Shown here: piece after piece, positions 42,894-52,387 of the stretch
How positions within the stretch are numbered: position 1 is the first letter of the stretch
Layout of the letters: each line of letters starts with the position of its first letter
DNA from: Bosea sp. RAC05
GTDB lineage: Bacteria; Pseudomonadota; Alphaproteobacteria; Rhizobiales; Beijerinckiaceae
Assembly (NCBI RefSeq): GCF_001713455.1
Contig: NZ_CP016464.1
Span: forward strand, 2,342,001 to 2,406,000
DNA: 64,000 bases
Reading direction: 5' to 3'
The notes under the pieces: generated by a model
Told to the model about the DNA's origin: nothing
The model's database searches: none
What the model saw: the letters and a program-made list of their open reading frames with translations, nothing else
Position numbers and translations under genes: made by a program

Positions 42894-44114
42894 ATGGCCG
42901 ATTTTCACCGCATCAAGCGCCTGCCGCCCTACGTCTTCGAACAGGTCAACAAGATCAAGGCCGCCGAGCGCGCCAAGGGCGTCGACATCGTCGATCTCGG
43001 CATGGGCAATCCCGACCTGCCGGCTCCCAAGCATGTCATCGAGAAACTGGTCGAGACCGCCGGCAAGCCACGCACCGACCGCTATTCGGCCTCCAAGGGC
43101 ATTGGCGGCCTGCGCCGGGCCCAGGCTCATTATTATGAGCGCCGCTTCGGCGTGAAGCTCAACCCCGACACCCAGGTCGTCGCGACGCTGGGGTCGAAGG
43201 AGGGCTTCGCCAATATGGCGCAGGCCATCACCGGACCGGGCGACGTCGTGCTGGTGCCCAATCCGAGCTACCCGATTCACGCCTTCGGCTTCCTGATGGC
43301 GGGCGGCGTGATCCGCTCCGTGCCGGCCGAGCCGACGCCGGCCTTCTTCCCCGCGCTCGAGCGGGCGATGATCCATTCGGTGCCCAAGCCGATCGCGCTC
43401 GTCACCTGCTACCCGGCAAACCCGACAGCCTACACCGCCTCGCTCGATTTCTACCGGGATCTCGTCGCCTTCGCCAAGAAGCACGAACTGATCCTGCTCT
43501 CGGACCTCGCCTATGCCGAGGTCTATTTCGACGAGAACGACCCGCCGCCCTCGATGCTGCAGGTGCCGGGCGCGATGGACGTCACCGTCGAGTTCACCTC
43601 GATGTCGAAGACCTTCTCGATGGCCGGCTGGCGCATGGGCTTCGCCGTCGGCAATGAGCGGCTTCTGGCGGCGCTCGCCCGGGTGAAGTCCTATCTCGAC
43701 TATGGCGCCTACACCCCGATCCAGGTCGCGGCGGCGGCCGCCCTCAACGGCCCCGACGACTGCATCCGCGAGATGCGCGACATCTACCGCAAGCGTCGCG
43801 ACGCGCTGGTCGAGAGCTTCGGCAAGGCCGGCTGGGAGTTCCCGGCGCCGGCGGCCTCGATGTTCGCCTGGGTGCCGATCCCCGAGAAGTTCCGGCATCT
43901 CGGCTCGCTGGAGTTCTCGAAGCTGCTGATCGAGAAGGCCGAGGTCGCGGTCGCGCCGGGCATCGGCTTCGGCGAGCATGGCGACGACTATGTCCGCATC
44001 GCCATCGTCGAGAACGAACAGCGCATCCGCCAGGCCGCCCGCAATGTCGGCCGCTTCCTCAAGGGCGCCGACCACACGCTGCACAACATCATCCAGATGC
44101 CCAAGGCGGGGTAG
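42894..44114 (+). CDS. Class I/II aminotransferase (AlaC / LL-DAP aminotransferase type)
   Basis: A 406-residue fold-type I PLP aminotransferase. Signatures are VDIVDLGMGNPDLPAPKHVI (about residues 30-49), RYSASKGIGGLRRA, NPSYPIHAFGF, the Asp region LILLSDLAYAEVYFDE and the PLP Lys in FTSMSKTFSMAGWRMGF (about residue 240). Databases usually name this group LL-diaminopimelate aminotransferase, yet AlaC-type alanine transaminase is as likely. The order aminotransferase / hom / glpX / recJ is conserved in the order, pointing to amino acid metabolism. Confidence 0.9.
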   Translation: MADFHRIKRLPPYVFEQVNKIKAAERAKGVDIVDLGMGNPDLPAPKHVIEKLVETAGKPRTDRYSASKGIGGLRRAQAHYYERRFGVKLNPDTQVVATLGSKEGFANMAQAITGPGDVVLVPNPSYPIHAFGFLMAGGVIRSVPAEPTPAFFPALERAMIHSVPKPIALVTCYPANPTAYTASLDFYRDLVAFAKKHELILLSDLAYAEVYFDENDPPPSMLQVPGAMDVTVEFTSMSKTFSMAGWRMGFAVGNERLLAALARVKSYLDYGAYTPIQVAAAAALNGPDDCIREMRDIYRKRRDALVESFGKAGWEFPAPAASMFAWVPIPEKFRHLGSLEFSKLLIEKAEVAVAPGIGFGEHGDDYVRIAIVENEQRIRQAARNVGRFLKGADHTLHNIIQMPKAG

Positions 44115-44140
44115 GGGGGGCGGACTGGCCCCGGCCTCAG

Positions 44141-44255
44141 CCCTCATCCTGAGGAGCGCTCCGCAGGAGCGCGTCTCGAAGGATGCTCCAGGAGGCTCCC
44201 GAACCCATTGGACCATCCTTCGAGACGCCGCTGACGCGGCTCCTCAGGATGAGGG
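44141..44255. repeat. Palindromic intergenic repeat, family C
   Basis: Two nested perfect inverted repeats: 17 bases (44141-44157 with 44239-44255, core CATCCTGAGGAGC) and 15 bases (44171-44185 with 44214-44228, core TCTCGAAGGATG). This design is common between genes in Hyphomicrobiales. Confidence 0.85.
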
Positions 44256-44337
44256 CTCGGGAGACTGGACCGCGACCCCGAAACATGGGAACCCGTCGCC
44301 ACGGACGATCCCGTCCGGAATGGGGCTCCCACGCACG

Positions 44338-44769
44338 ATGTTCAGCAAAGGCCGTCTGCTCGCCGGTGGTGTGGTGCTCTTCGCGCTGGTCTGCCTCGTC
44401 AGCACCTTCGACTTCTCGCGGGGGCGCGTCCCCCAGACGAGCTCGCCGCTGATTTCGGATGTGCTCGCCGCGACCACCGCCCGCGAATGCGGCCGCGACG
44501 CCACCGAGGTGGTCGCCCGTCATCTGCCGCCGGGCATCGAGCAGGCGGTTGCGGAGGCAATCCTCGCCGCGGCCGTGATCGAGCCGCCGCAACCCTGGTT
44601 CTGGACGCCGGTGAACGAGACCGCCACGAGCTGGAACGGCGACACGCTGGAAGCGCTGCGCACCATCAAGATCACCGCCTTCGGCACCAATCTGCTGCGC
44701 ATCCACATGACCTTTGGAGAGGGCAAGCTGCGTCGCCTGGCGGCCGAGGTCGTTTGCCGCTTCGGCTGA
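44338..44769 (+). CDS. Hypothetical membrane-anchored protein
   Basis: A 143-residue protein. An N-terminal helix (KGRLLAGGVVLFALVCLVST, about residues 4-23) acts as signal anchor. The remainder is soluble and probably periplasmic, with Trp-rich WFWTPVNETATSWNGDTLEA and a strand-rich end (TNLLRIHMTF), plus two Cys residues. An ATG at 44320 in the same frame is an alternative start. It lies between the aminotransferase and hom genes, 57 bases before hom. No family is recognised. Confidence 0.6.
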   Translation: MFSKGRLLAGGVVLFALVCLVSTFDFSRGRVPQTSSPLISDVLAATTARECGRDATEVVARHLPPGIEQAVAEAILAAAVIEPPQPWFWTPVNETATSWNGDTLEALRTIKITAFGTNLLRIHMTFGEGKLRRLAAEVVCRFG

Positions 44770-44826
44770 GCGCCAGTCGAGGCTTCGCCGTTGACTCGGC
44801 CGGCCCCCTCATGCGACGCCGCCGCC

Positions 44827-46173
44827 ATGACCAGCGCCTCTGCCCAAACCCCCGCCACTCCCCTCCGCATCGGCCTTGCCGGGCTCGGAACCGTCGGCGC
44901 CTCGGTGCTGCGCATCCTGCGCCGCCAGGAAAACGCGCTCAGCGAACGCTGCGGCCGCGCCATCCGTGTCACCGCCGTCAGCGCCCGCGACAGGACCCGC
45001 GATCGCGGCGTCGATCTCGGCGGGCTGACCTGGTTCGATGATCCCGTCGACCTCGCGCGCTCGCCCGAGATCGATTGCCTGGTGGAACTGGTCGGTGGCT
45101 CCGAGGGCCCAGCCAAGGCCGCCGTCGAGGCGGCGCTGGCCGCGGGCAAATCGGTCGTTACCGCCAACAAGGCGCTGCTCGCCCATCATGGCGTCGCGCT
45201 CGCGACGCTGGCGGAGGAGAAGGGCGTCGCGCTCGCCTTCGAGGCCTCGTCGGCCGGCGGCATCCCGATCGTCAAGACGCTGCGCGAGGCGCTCGCCGGC
45301 AACAGCGTGACGCGGCTCTACGGAATTCTCAATGGCACCTGCAACTACATCCTCTCGCGCATGGAGATGGAGGGGCTGACCTTCGAGGCCTGCCTGAAGG
45401 ACGCGCAGCGCCTGGGTTATGCCGAGGCCGACCCGACTTTTGATGTCGAGGGCTACGACACCGCCCACAAGCTCGCCATCCTCACCAGCCTCGCCTTCGG
45501 GACGAAGATCGACGCCGAAGCGATTCATGTCGAAGGCATTTCCTCGATCACCCCGCTCGACCTGAAGATGGCCGACGAACTCGGCTACCGGATCAAGCTG
45601 CTCGGCGTCGCCGAGCGCACGAAGGCCGGCATCGAGCAGCGCGTCCACCCGACCATGGTGCCGAAATCCTCGGCCATCGCGCAGGTGATGGGCGTTCTCA
45701 ACGCCGTCACGGTCGACGCCGATGCCGTGCGCGAACTCACCCTCGTCGGCCCCGGCGCTGGTGGCGACCCGACAGCATCGGCGGTCGTCGCCGACATCGC
45801 CGACATCGCCCGCGGCACGGCGGGGCTGCCCTTCGGCCTGCCGGTCGCACGGCTCGAGACCGCGGCCCGCACCCCGATGCAGCGCCACGAGGGTGGCTAT
45901 TATGTCCGCCTCTCGGTGGTCGACCGCCCCGGCGCCGCCGCCGGCATCGCCACCCGCATGGCCCAGGCCGACATCTCGCTGGAGAGCATCGTGCAGCGCC
46001 GCTCGGCCGCCGCCGCGGCGCAGGACCCGGCGGGGCGCTCGGGCACGCCGGTGCCAGTCGTGCTGATTACCTACGCCACGAGCGAGGCCGCGATCCGCTC
46101 CGCCCTCGCGCAGGTCTCGGCCGACGGCCATATCGCAGAACCGCCGCAAGTCATCCGGATCGAACGGGAGTAG
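44827..46173 (+). CDS. hom: Homoserine dehydrogenase
   Basis: Hom reduces aspartate semialdehyde to homoserine for threonine and methionine synthesis. The 448-residue protein has the nucleotide-binding loop RIGLAGLGTVGASVLRIL, SVVTANKALLAHHG, the catalytic segment GILNGTCNYILSRMEMEG, YAEADPTFDVEGYD and a C-terminal ACT domain (YYVRLSVVDRPGAAAGIATR) expected to mediate threonine feedback. The ATG at 44827 is preferred over a TTG at 44791. Confidence 0.97.
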   Translation: MTSASAQTPATPLRIGLAGLGTVGASVLRILRRQENALSERCGRAIRVTAVSARDRTRDRGVDLGGLTWFDDPVDLARSPEIDCLVELVGGSEGPAKAAVEAALAAGKSVVTANKALLAHHGVALATLAEEKGVALAFEASSAGGIPIVKTLREALAGNSVTRLYGILNGTCNYILSRMEMEGLTFEACLKDAQRLGYAEADPTFDVEGYDTAHKLAILTSLAFGTKIDAEAIHVEGISSITPLDLKMADELGYRIKLLGVAERTKAGIEQRVHPTMVPKSSAIAQVMGVLNAVTVDADAVRELTLVGPGAGGDPTASAVVADIADIARGTAGLPFGLPVARLETAARTPMQRHEGGYYVRLSVVDRPGAAAGIATRMAQADISLESIVQRRSAAAAAQDPAGRSGTPVPVVLITYATSEAAIRSALAQVSADGHIAEPPQVIRIERE

Positions 46174-46236
46174 GCTTCAGGCGTTGTTTGCGCCGTGACC
46201 GCTCGCCGCCGACCGCAAAACCAAAGGGAACCGCTC

Positions 46237-47235
46237 ATGTCCGACGATCTCCGCATTTCCTCCTCCCAGATCATCGAGCGCTATCTCTCGATGGAGCTGG
46301 TGCGCGTCACCGAGCGCGCGGCGGTATCGGCGGCGCGGCTGCGCGGCCATGGCAACGAGAAGGCGGCGGATCAGGCGGCGGTCGACGCGATGCGGCGCGA
46401 GCTCAACCGCCTGCCGATCGATGGCGAGATCGTCATCGGCGAGGGCGAGCGCGACGAGGCGCCGATGCTGTTCATCGGCGAGCGGGTCGGCACCCGGCAG
46501 GGGCCGAAGGTCCATATCGCCGTCGATCCGCTCGAGGGCACCACGCTCTGCGCCAAGGACATGCCCGACTCGATCGCCGTGATGGCGATGGCGGAAGCCG
46601 GCAAGCTGCTCAACGCACCCGACGTCTACATGGACAAGATCGCGATTGGCCCGGGCTATGCCCGCGGCATCGTCGATCTCGACGCCTCGCCGACCGACAA
46701 CATCCATGCGCTGGCCAAGGCCAAGGGCGTCAAGCCGAGCGAGATCTCGACGCTGATCATGGACCGCCCGCGCCATGCCAAGCTGATCGAGGAGGTCCGC
46801 AAGACCGGCTGCTCGATTCGCCTGATCACCGATGGTGACGTCGCCGGCGTGATCTACTGCACCGAGCCGCACAAGACCGGCATTGACCTCTATCTCGGCA
46901 TCGGCGGCGCGCCCGAGGGCGTGCTGGCCGCGGCGGCGCTGCGCTGCGTCGGCGGCCAGATGCAGGGCCGCCTGATCCTCGACACCGAGGAGAAGCGGGC
47001 GCGCGCCCTGACCATGGGCATCACCGACCCCAACAAGAAGTACAGCATGGAAGAGATGGCCTCGGGCGACACCATCGTCTGCGCCACCGGCGTCACCAAT
47101 GGCGGCATGCTGAAGGGCGTGAAGTTCGGCAAGGACGTGATCGAGACGGAAACGATCGTCTACCGCTCGATCACCGGCACGGTCCGTCGCATCCATGGCG
47201 AGCATCGCGACTTCGGCAAGTTCAAGCTCGACTGA
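46237..47235 (+). CDS. glpX: Class II fructose-1,6-bisphosphatase
   Basis: A 332-residue GlpX enzyme of gluconeogenesis. Signatures are VRVTERAAVSAARLRGHGNE, VIGEGERDEAPMLFIGERVG, the metal motif VDPLEGTTLCA, GYARGIVDLDASPTDN and RLITDGDVAGVIYC. AAAGGGA lies before the ATG at 46237, which gives the normal N-terminus MSDDLRISS. It is 64 bases behind hom and probably in the same transcript. Confidence 0.96.
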   Translation: MSDDLRISSSQIIERYLSMELVRVTERAAVSAARLRGHGNEKAADQAAVDAMRRELNRLPIDGEIVIGEGERDEAPMLFIGERVGTRQGPKVHIAVDPLEGTTLCAKDMPDSIAVMAMAEAGKLLNAPDVYMDKIAIGPGYARGIVDLDASPTDNIHALAKAKGVKPSEISTLIMDRPRHAKLIEEVRKTGCSIRLITDGDVAGVIYCTEPHKTGIDLYLGIGGAPEGVLAAAALRCVGGQMQGRLILDTEEKRARALTMGITDPNKKYSMEEMASGDTIVCATGVTNGGMLKGVKFGKDVIETETIVYRSITGTVRRIHGEHRDFGKFKLD

Positions 47236-47359
47236 GCCGAGGGCGGCGACCAACCTGACCACGACGGCCGGGCTCGCCCGGCCGTTCCGCGTTGGAAACC
47301 ATGGCGGGCCGCGGGCTCACGGTTGACGAAAGGGCTCGCCTGCGCGACGCCCTCTGCCC

Positions 47360-49162
47360 ATGAGTCTCAACCCTCCGCGTGCCTTTCTCGGCGTCACCCG
47401 CTCCGCCCTGGGCCGGCCCTGGCGAGACCGGCTCGACGCCGCCGGCCTCGGCCGCGCCGAGGCGCTGACTCAGCGCGAGGGCCTTCCCGACATCCTGGCG
47501 CGGCTCCTGGCCGGTCGCGGTGTCGAGCCCAACGAGGCGCAATCCTTCCTCGAGCCGAGGCTGCGCGACCTGCTGCCCGATCCCGGCACGCTGATCGACA
47601 TGGGCCCCGCCGCCGCACGGCTCGCGCGCGCGGTCGAAAGCGGCGAGCGTGTCGCGATCTTCGGCGATTATGACGTCGACGGCGCCTGCTCGGCGGCCCT
47701 GCTGGCGGACTTCCTGACGCAAGCCGGCGCCCACCCGCGCATCCATATCCCCGACCGCCTGATCGAAGGCTACGGGCCCAACAGCGAGGCGATCCGGCAG
47801 CTCGCCGCCGAGGGCGCGACGCTGCTGGTCACGGTCGATTGCGGGACCACCAGCCACGAGCCGCTGGCCGAGGCCAGGCGGCTTGGCCTCGATGTCGTCG
47901 TGCTCGACCATCACCAGGCGCCGGAGCGGCTCCCGGAGGTCGAGGCGCTGGTCAATCCCAACCGGCAGGACGATCTCTCGGGGCTGGGCCATCTCTGCGC
48001 GGCCGGTGTCGTCTTTCTGGCGCTGGTCGCGACCCGCGCCGAACTGCGCCGCCGCGGTGCCTGGGGCTCGCGCGGCGGCGAGCCCGACCTGCTCGCCGCG
48101 CTCGACCTCGTCGCGCTGGCGACGGTCGCGGACGTGGTGCCGCTGCAGGGGCTCAACCGCGCCTTCGTGCGCCAGGGGCTTGCCATCCTGCGCGGACGCG
48201 CACGGCCGGGGCTGGCGGCGCTGATGGATGTCGCGGGGCTCGACGGGCCGGTCCAGCCCTGGCATCTCGGCTTCCTGCTCGGCCCGCGCATCAATGCCGG
48301 CGGCCGTATCGGCGATGCGGGCCTCGGCGCCCGCCTCCTGCTGACGGCTGACGAGATCGAGGCCCGCGCGATCGCCGCCGAACTCAACCGCCTGAACCAG
48401 GAGCGCCAGGAGATCGAGCGCCAGGCCGTGATCGAGGCGATCTCGCAGGCCGACCATGCGCTGATGCGCGATCCCGCCCTGGCCGTGCTGCTGGCGAGTT
48501 CGCCGGACTGGCATCCCGGCATCGTCGGCCTGGTCGCGGCGCGGCTGAAGGAGCGCTTCCGCAGGCCCGCCTTCGCGCTCGCCCTGAACGGGGAGGGCGG
48601 CGCGACCGGGTCGGGCCGCTCGGTCGCCGGTGTCGATCTCGGACGCGCGGTGCGTGCCGCCGTCGAGGCCGGGCTGGCGGTCAAGGGCGGCGGCCATGCC
48701 ATGGCGGCCGGCGTCACGCTCGCGCCGGGGCAGGACGCGACCTTCCACGCCTTCCTGGCGCAGCGGCTCGCAAGCGAGGTCGCGGCGGCCGGCGAATCGG
48801 AAGCCCTCCTCGTCGACGCCGCGCTGAGCGCCGGCGGGGCGACGCCGCGGCTGCTGGCCGAAATCGACAGGGCCGGCCCCTTCGGCCAGGGCAGCCCGGA
48901 GCCGGTCTTCGTCTTTCCCGCGCATCGCCTGACTGATGCGGTCGAGATCGGCAGCGGCGGCCATGTCCGCGTCAAGCTGAAGGGCGGCGACGGTGCGAGC
49001 GTGGGCGGGGTCGCCTTCCGCTGCGCCCAGGAGCCGCTCGGGCGCGCGCTGCTGGCCGCGCGGGGCGAGAGCGTCCATCTCGCCGCGACCCTGACCCTAA
49101 ACCGCTGGGGCGGCAACGAGAAGGCGGAACTGCGCGTCCTCGATCTGGCGCGCCCGGTCTGA
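47360..49162 (+). CDS. recJ: Single-stranded-DNA-specific exonuclease RecJ
   Basis: RecJ is a 5'-3' exonuclease in recombination and mismatch repair. The 600-residue protein carries DHH motifs: VAIFGDYDVDGACSAALLAD (about residues 96-115), VTVDCGTTS, VVLDHHQAPE (about 180), the DHHA1 motif GGGHAMAAGVTLAPG (about 440) and the OB-fold region after residue 460. No strong ribosome-binding site precedes the ATG; the start is chosen for the family N-terminus (FLGVTRSALGRPWRDR). Confidence 0.97.
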   Translation: MSLNPPRAFLGVTRSALGRPWRDRLDAAGLGRAEALTQREGLPDILARLLAGRGVEPNEAQSFLEPRLRDLLPDPGTLIDMGPAAARLARAVESGERVAIFGDYDVDGACSAALLADFLTQAGAHPRIHIPDRLIEGYGPNSEAIRQLAAEGATLLVTVDCGTTSHEPLAEARRLGLDVVVLDHHQAPERLPEVEALVNPNRQDDLSGLGHLCAAGVVFLALVATRAELRRRGAWGSRGGEPDLLAALDLVALATVADVVPLQGLNRAFVRQGLAILRGRARPGLAALMDVAGLDGPVQPWHLGFLLGPRINAGGRIGDAGLGARLLLTADEIEARAIAAELNRLNQERQEIERQAVIEAISQADHALMRDPALAVLLASSPDWHPGIVGLVAARLKERFRRPAFALALNGEGGATGSGRSVAGVDLGRAVRAAVEAGLAVKGGGHAMAAGVTLAPGQDATFHAFLAQRLASEVAAAGESEALLVDAALSAGGATPRLLAEIDRAGPFGQGSPEPVFVFPAHRLTDAVEIGSGGHVRVKLKGGDGASVGGVAFRCAQEPLGRALLAARGESVHLAATLTLNRWGGNEKAELRVLDLARPV

Positions 49163-49243
49163 GGCGCCGGCAGGCTGCGGCGCCGCGGCCGACATGGACG
49201 GCCCTGTGTCGCAGGCGCGGGGTGCAAAAACCGGAAGCCGGCG

Positions 49244-49272
49244 CTTGCGGAGCCGCAAGCCTGCCACTATAC
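49244..49272 (+). promoter_or_regulatory. Promoter of tRNA-Glu
   Basis: CTTGCG (49244-49249), 17 bases and CTATAC (49267-49272) match the consensus in nine of twelve positions. The tRNA begins 42 bases downstream. Confidence 0.6.
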
Positions 49273-49314
49273 CTCGCCCCGCTTCGACACGGACCGCCCG
49301 CGGTTCGGAAGCCC

Positions 49315-49389
49315 GCGACCTTCGTCTATCGGTTAGGACACCAGCCTTTCACGCTGGGGAGACGGGTTCGACTCCCGTAGGTCGCGCCA
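49315..49389 (+). tRNA. tRNA-Glu (anticodon TTC)
   Basis: Acceptor stem GCGACCT/AGGTCGC, anticodon stem CCAGC/GCTGG with loop CTTTCAC (anticodon TTC), T arm with TTCGACT, and encoded CCA fold without defect. Confidence 0.97.
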
Positions 49390-49584
49390 CCCATTTCCGG
49401 GTGCCGCCACGCCACAAAACCTATGAGCTGCTTGTCCAGACGCCACGGGGCTCTGGCTCGCCCGACGCCGCGTTGACAGCCGGCGCGATGCCATGACAAC
49501 ACCGGGGCAGGGCGACGATCGACCGCACGGAACGGGTCGATCCGTGCCCTTTCCGCACGGAACAACCCGGACCGGCTCAGCGAC

Positions 49585-51279
49585 ATGACGACCCAGCCGA
49601 GTGCGCCCGGAGCGCAGGGACGAGGCGCAAGCGGCGCGGCGGGCTGGCTCCTGGCGCTGGCCCTGCTCGCGCTGTTCGCCGCCGCTGCGGTGCTGGCCCT
49701 GTCGCTGCCGCTGCGGCTGCCGCTCGGCGCCTTCTACTGGGATGCCGCCGTCTATCTCGACGCCTTCCAGCGCATCCACATCGGCCAGATGCCGGCCGTC
49801 GACTTCTTCGCCCCGGTCGGGCCGGCGGGCTATTATCTCGGCGCCTGGCTGCACAGCGCCTTCCCGCTGGCGCAGCCGATGCTGCTGGTGAACTGGGCGA
49901 TCCTGCCGCTCGTCCTGCCGCTGGCGCTGGCCGTGCTGCTGCAGCGCGACATGAAGGGGCTCGCGCTCGCACTGGTCGTCCCGTTCCTGGTCTTCGCAGC
50001 CCTGCCGATCAACCTCGCCGTGTTCTATCCCGCGCCCGGGCTCGACGGCTTCGGGACCTACAACCGCCACGCCGCGCTGCTGCTCTACTGGCTCGTCGCC
50101 GCGCTGCTGTTCTGGCCGTCCTCGCGGACGAAGACGGCGCTGGTCGCGGCCTTCATGCTGGCGCTGGTGCTGACCAAGGTGACGGGCGCGGTCGCCGGCG
50201 CGATCCTGGTCGGATACGCCTGGCTCGCCGGCCGCCTGCGGTTCGCGGATGCCGTCTTCGCCGCGCTGGCCTGTCTCCTCGCGCTGGCGCTCATCGATCT
50301 CGCGACGGGGCTGATCAGGGCCTATCTGGCCGATATCCTGACCCTGCTGCGACTCAACAGCGAGACGCTGCTGCCGCGGCTGCTGACGGTCGCGTCCGCC
50401 AAGTTCGGCGTCGTGCTGCCGGCCACCGCCCTGCTGGCGCTGCTCGTCTGGACCGGCTGGCGCGAGCCGGGGTCTCTTCTCCAGAGGGCGCGGGGCCTGG
50501 TCGCGGGGCCGGCCGGCTGGCTGGCGGTCACGCTCTTCGCGCTGGCCCTGTTCGAAACCCAGAACACCGGGTCGCTGGAATTCATCGCGCTCTGGCCGGT
50601 GCTCCTGCTCGTGCTGCGGCAGGAGCGCTCGCGGTCCGGCGGATGGAGGCCGGCGGTCCTGGTCCTGACGCTCGCGGTGGCCCTGCCCAGCCTGCTGCTC
50701 GGCATCGAGCGCGGCGCGCGCGCGCTCGCCGGGGCGCGGGGGGATGTCGTTGCGCTGCCGGCGCCGGAACTCGGGCCGCTCGGCCGCGTCAGCCTGAAGC
50801 GCGGGCTGGCGGAGCGCGCCGGCTTCATGCTCGCGCTCTATCCGGCCCAGGCCGGAACCTACCGGGCCCTGGCCGAGGCGGGTCTCGAGCCGTCGGCGCT
50901 CTTCCACGCCGAGATCGACAGCCAGGCGACCTGGCTGCTCGAGGTCCGGCAGGGACTCCTGGCTCTGCGCGACTGGGAGACGCGCGAAGGGCGCCAGCTG
51001 AACGGCGTCTTCACGCTCGACTTCGTCGATCCGTTCAACGCGCTGCTCGACCGCCGCGCCCCGCGGCTCGTGCCGATCGGGATCACGCCCGGGCGCAACC
51101 TGCCGCCGCCCACGCCCGAGGTCCTGGCCGCGCTGGCCCAGACGGACGCGATCCTCGCGCCCAAATGCCCGGTCACGCCGGGGCGCGCCGCGATCGCCCG
51201 GCACTATGCCGCCGCGCTGGCCGGCCGACCGGTCGTCGCGCTGGCGCCCTGCTGGGATCTCTATCCGAAGCCGCGATAG
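49585..51279 (+). CDS. GT-C-like polytopic membrane protein
   Basis: A 564-residue protein with about ten to twelve membrane helices in residues 20-385 and a soluble C-terminal part. The first external loop has YWDAAVYLDAFQRIHIGQMP (about residues 51-70) and DFFAPVGPAGYY, like the acidic-motif loop of GT-C glycosyltransferases (ArnT/PMT or DUF2029 type). It may transfer a sugar from a polyprenyl donor in the periplasm. It opens the second polysaccharide block. No strong match to a named enzyme. Confidence 0.75.
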   Translation: MTTQPSAPGAQGRGASGAAGWLLALALLALFAAAAVLALSLPLRLPLGAFYWDAAVYLDAFQRIHIGQMPAVDFFAPVGPAGYYLGAWLHSAFPLAQPMLLVNWAILPLVLPLALAVLLQRDMKGLALALVVPFLVFAALPINLAVFYPAPGLDGFGTYNRHAALLLYWLVAALLFWPSSRTKTALVAAFMLALVLTKVTGAVAGAILVGYAWLAGRLRFADAVFAALACLLALALIDLATGLIRAYLADILTLLRLNSETLLPRLLTVASAKFGVVLPATALLALLVWTGWREPGSLLQRARGLVAGPAGWLAVTLFALALFETQNTGSLEFIALWPVLLLVLRQERSRSGGWRPAVLVLTLAVALPSLLLGIERGARALAGARGDVVALPAPELGPLGRVSLKRGLAERAGFMLALYPAQAGTYRALAEAGLEPSALFHAEIDSQATWLLEVRQGLLALRDWETREGRQLNGVFTLDFVDPFNALLDRRAPRLVPIGITPGRNLPPPTPEVLAALAQTDAILAPKCPVTPGRAAIARHYAAALAGRPVVALAPCWDLYPKPR

Positions 51280-51316
51280 CGCGGATCCCGGCGCCGCAGC
51301 ACGCGGCGGCCCGTCG

Positions 51317-52387
51317 TCAGGCCTTGGCGCCGGTGAAGGCCTTGATCACGCGCATCAGCGGCTTCGGCTGGTAGTTGGCGTCGAGGGGCAGGGGGCGGTT
51401 GGGGAGGCCATCCTTGCGGCTGAACCAGATCGGCACCCAGGTGAATTTGTCGCTGATGCCCCATGTCAGCACCACCTCGGGGCGGACGACATCGCCGATC
51501 GCCTGCAGGAAGGCCTGGGCGCGCGACGCCACGATCTCGTCGCGGATGGCGGGGTCGGGCGGCAGCTTGTCGTCGATGACGTCGAGCTCCGTCACCAGGA
51601 TCGCCAGGCCCATGCCGTGCAGTTCGGAGACGAAGCGCGAGAGACCCTCGCGGTCGATCTCCTTCTCGCCGGGCAGATGGCCCTGCAGGCCGATGGCGTG
51701 CAGCGGCGTACCCCGGTCCTTCAACTCCTTGACCAGCCGCAGGAAAGCCGTCCGCTTCGCCCGGCACTGCCCGGTCGGGTTCTCGAAGCCGAAATCGTTC
51801 AGCACGAGCTGGGCCTTGGGGTCGACGGCCGCCGTCCGGCGGAACGCCATGTCGATATGCTGCGTGCCCAGCAGATCCTGCCAGAGCGAGGGCCGCATCG
51901 GCTTGTCGATGGCGGGATTGTCGCTGATCGCCTCGTTGACGACGTCCCAGCTCGGGATCCGCCCCTTGTAGCGCCCGACGACGGTGTCGATGTGCTCGTA
52001 GAGCGCCCGCTCCGCCGCCTGCTTGGTGGTGATCGCCTCGGTCCATTTCGGCATACCGGCATACCAGGCAAGGGTGTGGCCGCGCATCTGCATGCCATGG
52101 GCGTCGGCGAAGGCGAGCAGCCGATCGGGATGGTCGAACACGAAGCGATCCGCCGCGGGACGCAGATCGATCCATTTCAGGCCTCCCTCGCCGACGAGCA
52201 CCTGGCAGTGCTCGAGCACGGCGCGGCGGTAATCGGGATCGTCGCGCAGCAGGTCGACACGCATCGCGGCGCCGAAGGGGATCGCCGCCCGGGCCGTCGT
52301 CTTGGCCGGCGCCCGGGCCAGGGCCGGCAGCGCGCCTGCGCCCAGCCCGGCGCTCAGGCCTCCCAGGACGAACTGCCTCCTGCGCAT
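51317..52387 (-). CDS. GH10 endo-beta-1,4-xylanase-like glycanase, Tat-exported
   Basis: A 356-residue glycoside hydrolase family 10 enzyme. The first 26 residues form a twin-arginine signal (MRRRQFVLGGLSAG, then ALPALARA). The acid/base Glu is in SWDVVNEAI (about residue 144) and the nucleophile Glu in ILVTELDVID (about 252). MQMRGHTLAWYAGMPKW and GLQGHL are further GH10 signatures. Its place between exopolysaccharide genes suggests that it trims the cell's own polymer, as ExoK/ExsH-type glycanases do, rather than feeding on xylan. The start at 52387 is fixed by the Tat motif. Confidence 0.9.
   Translation of the reverse strand: MRRRQFVLGGLSAGLGAGALPALARAPAKTTARAAIPFGAAMRVDLLRDDPDYRRAVLEHCQVLVGEGGLKWIDLRPAADRFVFDHPDRLLAFADAHGMQMRGHTLAWYAGMPKWTEAITTKQAAERALYEHIDTVVGRYKGRIPSWDVVNEAISDNPAIDKPMRPSLWQDLLGTQHIDMAFRRTAAVDPKAQLVLNDFGFENPTGQCRAKRTAFLRLVKELKDRGTPLHAIGLQGHLPGEKEIDREGLSRFVSELHGMGLAILVTELDVIDDKLPPDPAIRDEIVASRAQAFLQAIGDVVRPEVVLTWGISDKFTWVPIWFSRKDGLPNRPLPLDANYQPKPLMRVIKAFTGAKA

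Noticed and set aside
49523..49563. Duplicated CCGCACGGAAC upstream of the GT-C-like gene
   Set aside because: Two copies 30 bases apart without further periodicity; probably chance in GC-rich DNA. No CRISPR-like array occurs anywhere in the window.
47222..51204. Two long minus-strand frames over recJ and the GT-C-like gene
   Set aside because: Arg/Gln/Gly-rich low-complexity text without motifs, opposite genes with clear signatures.
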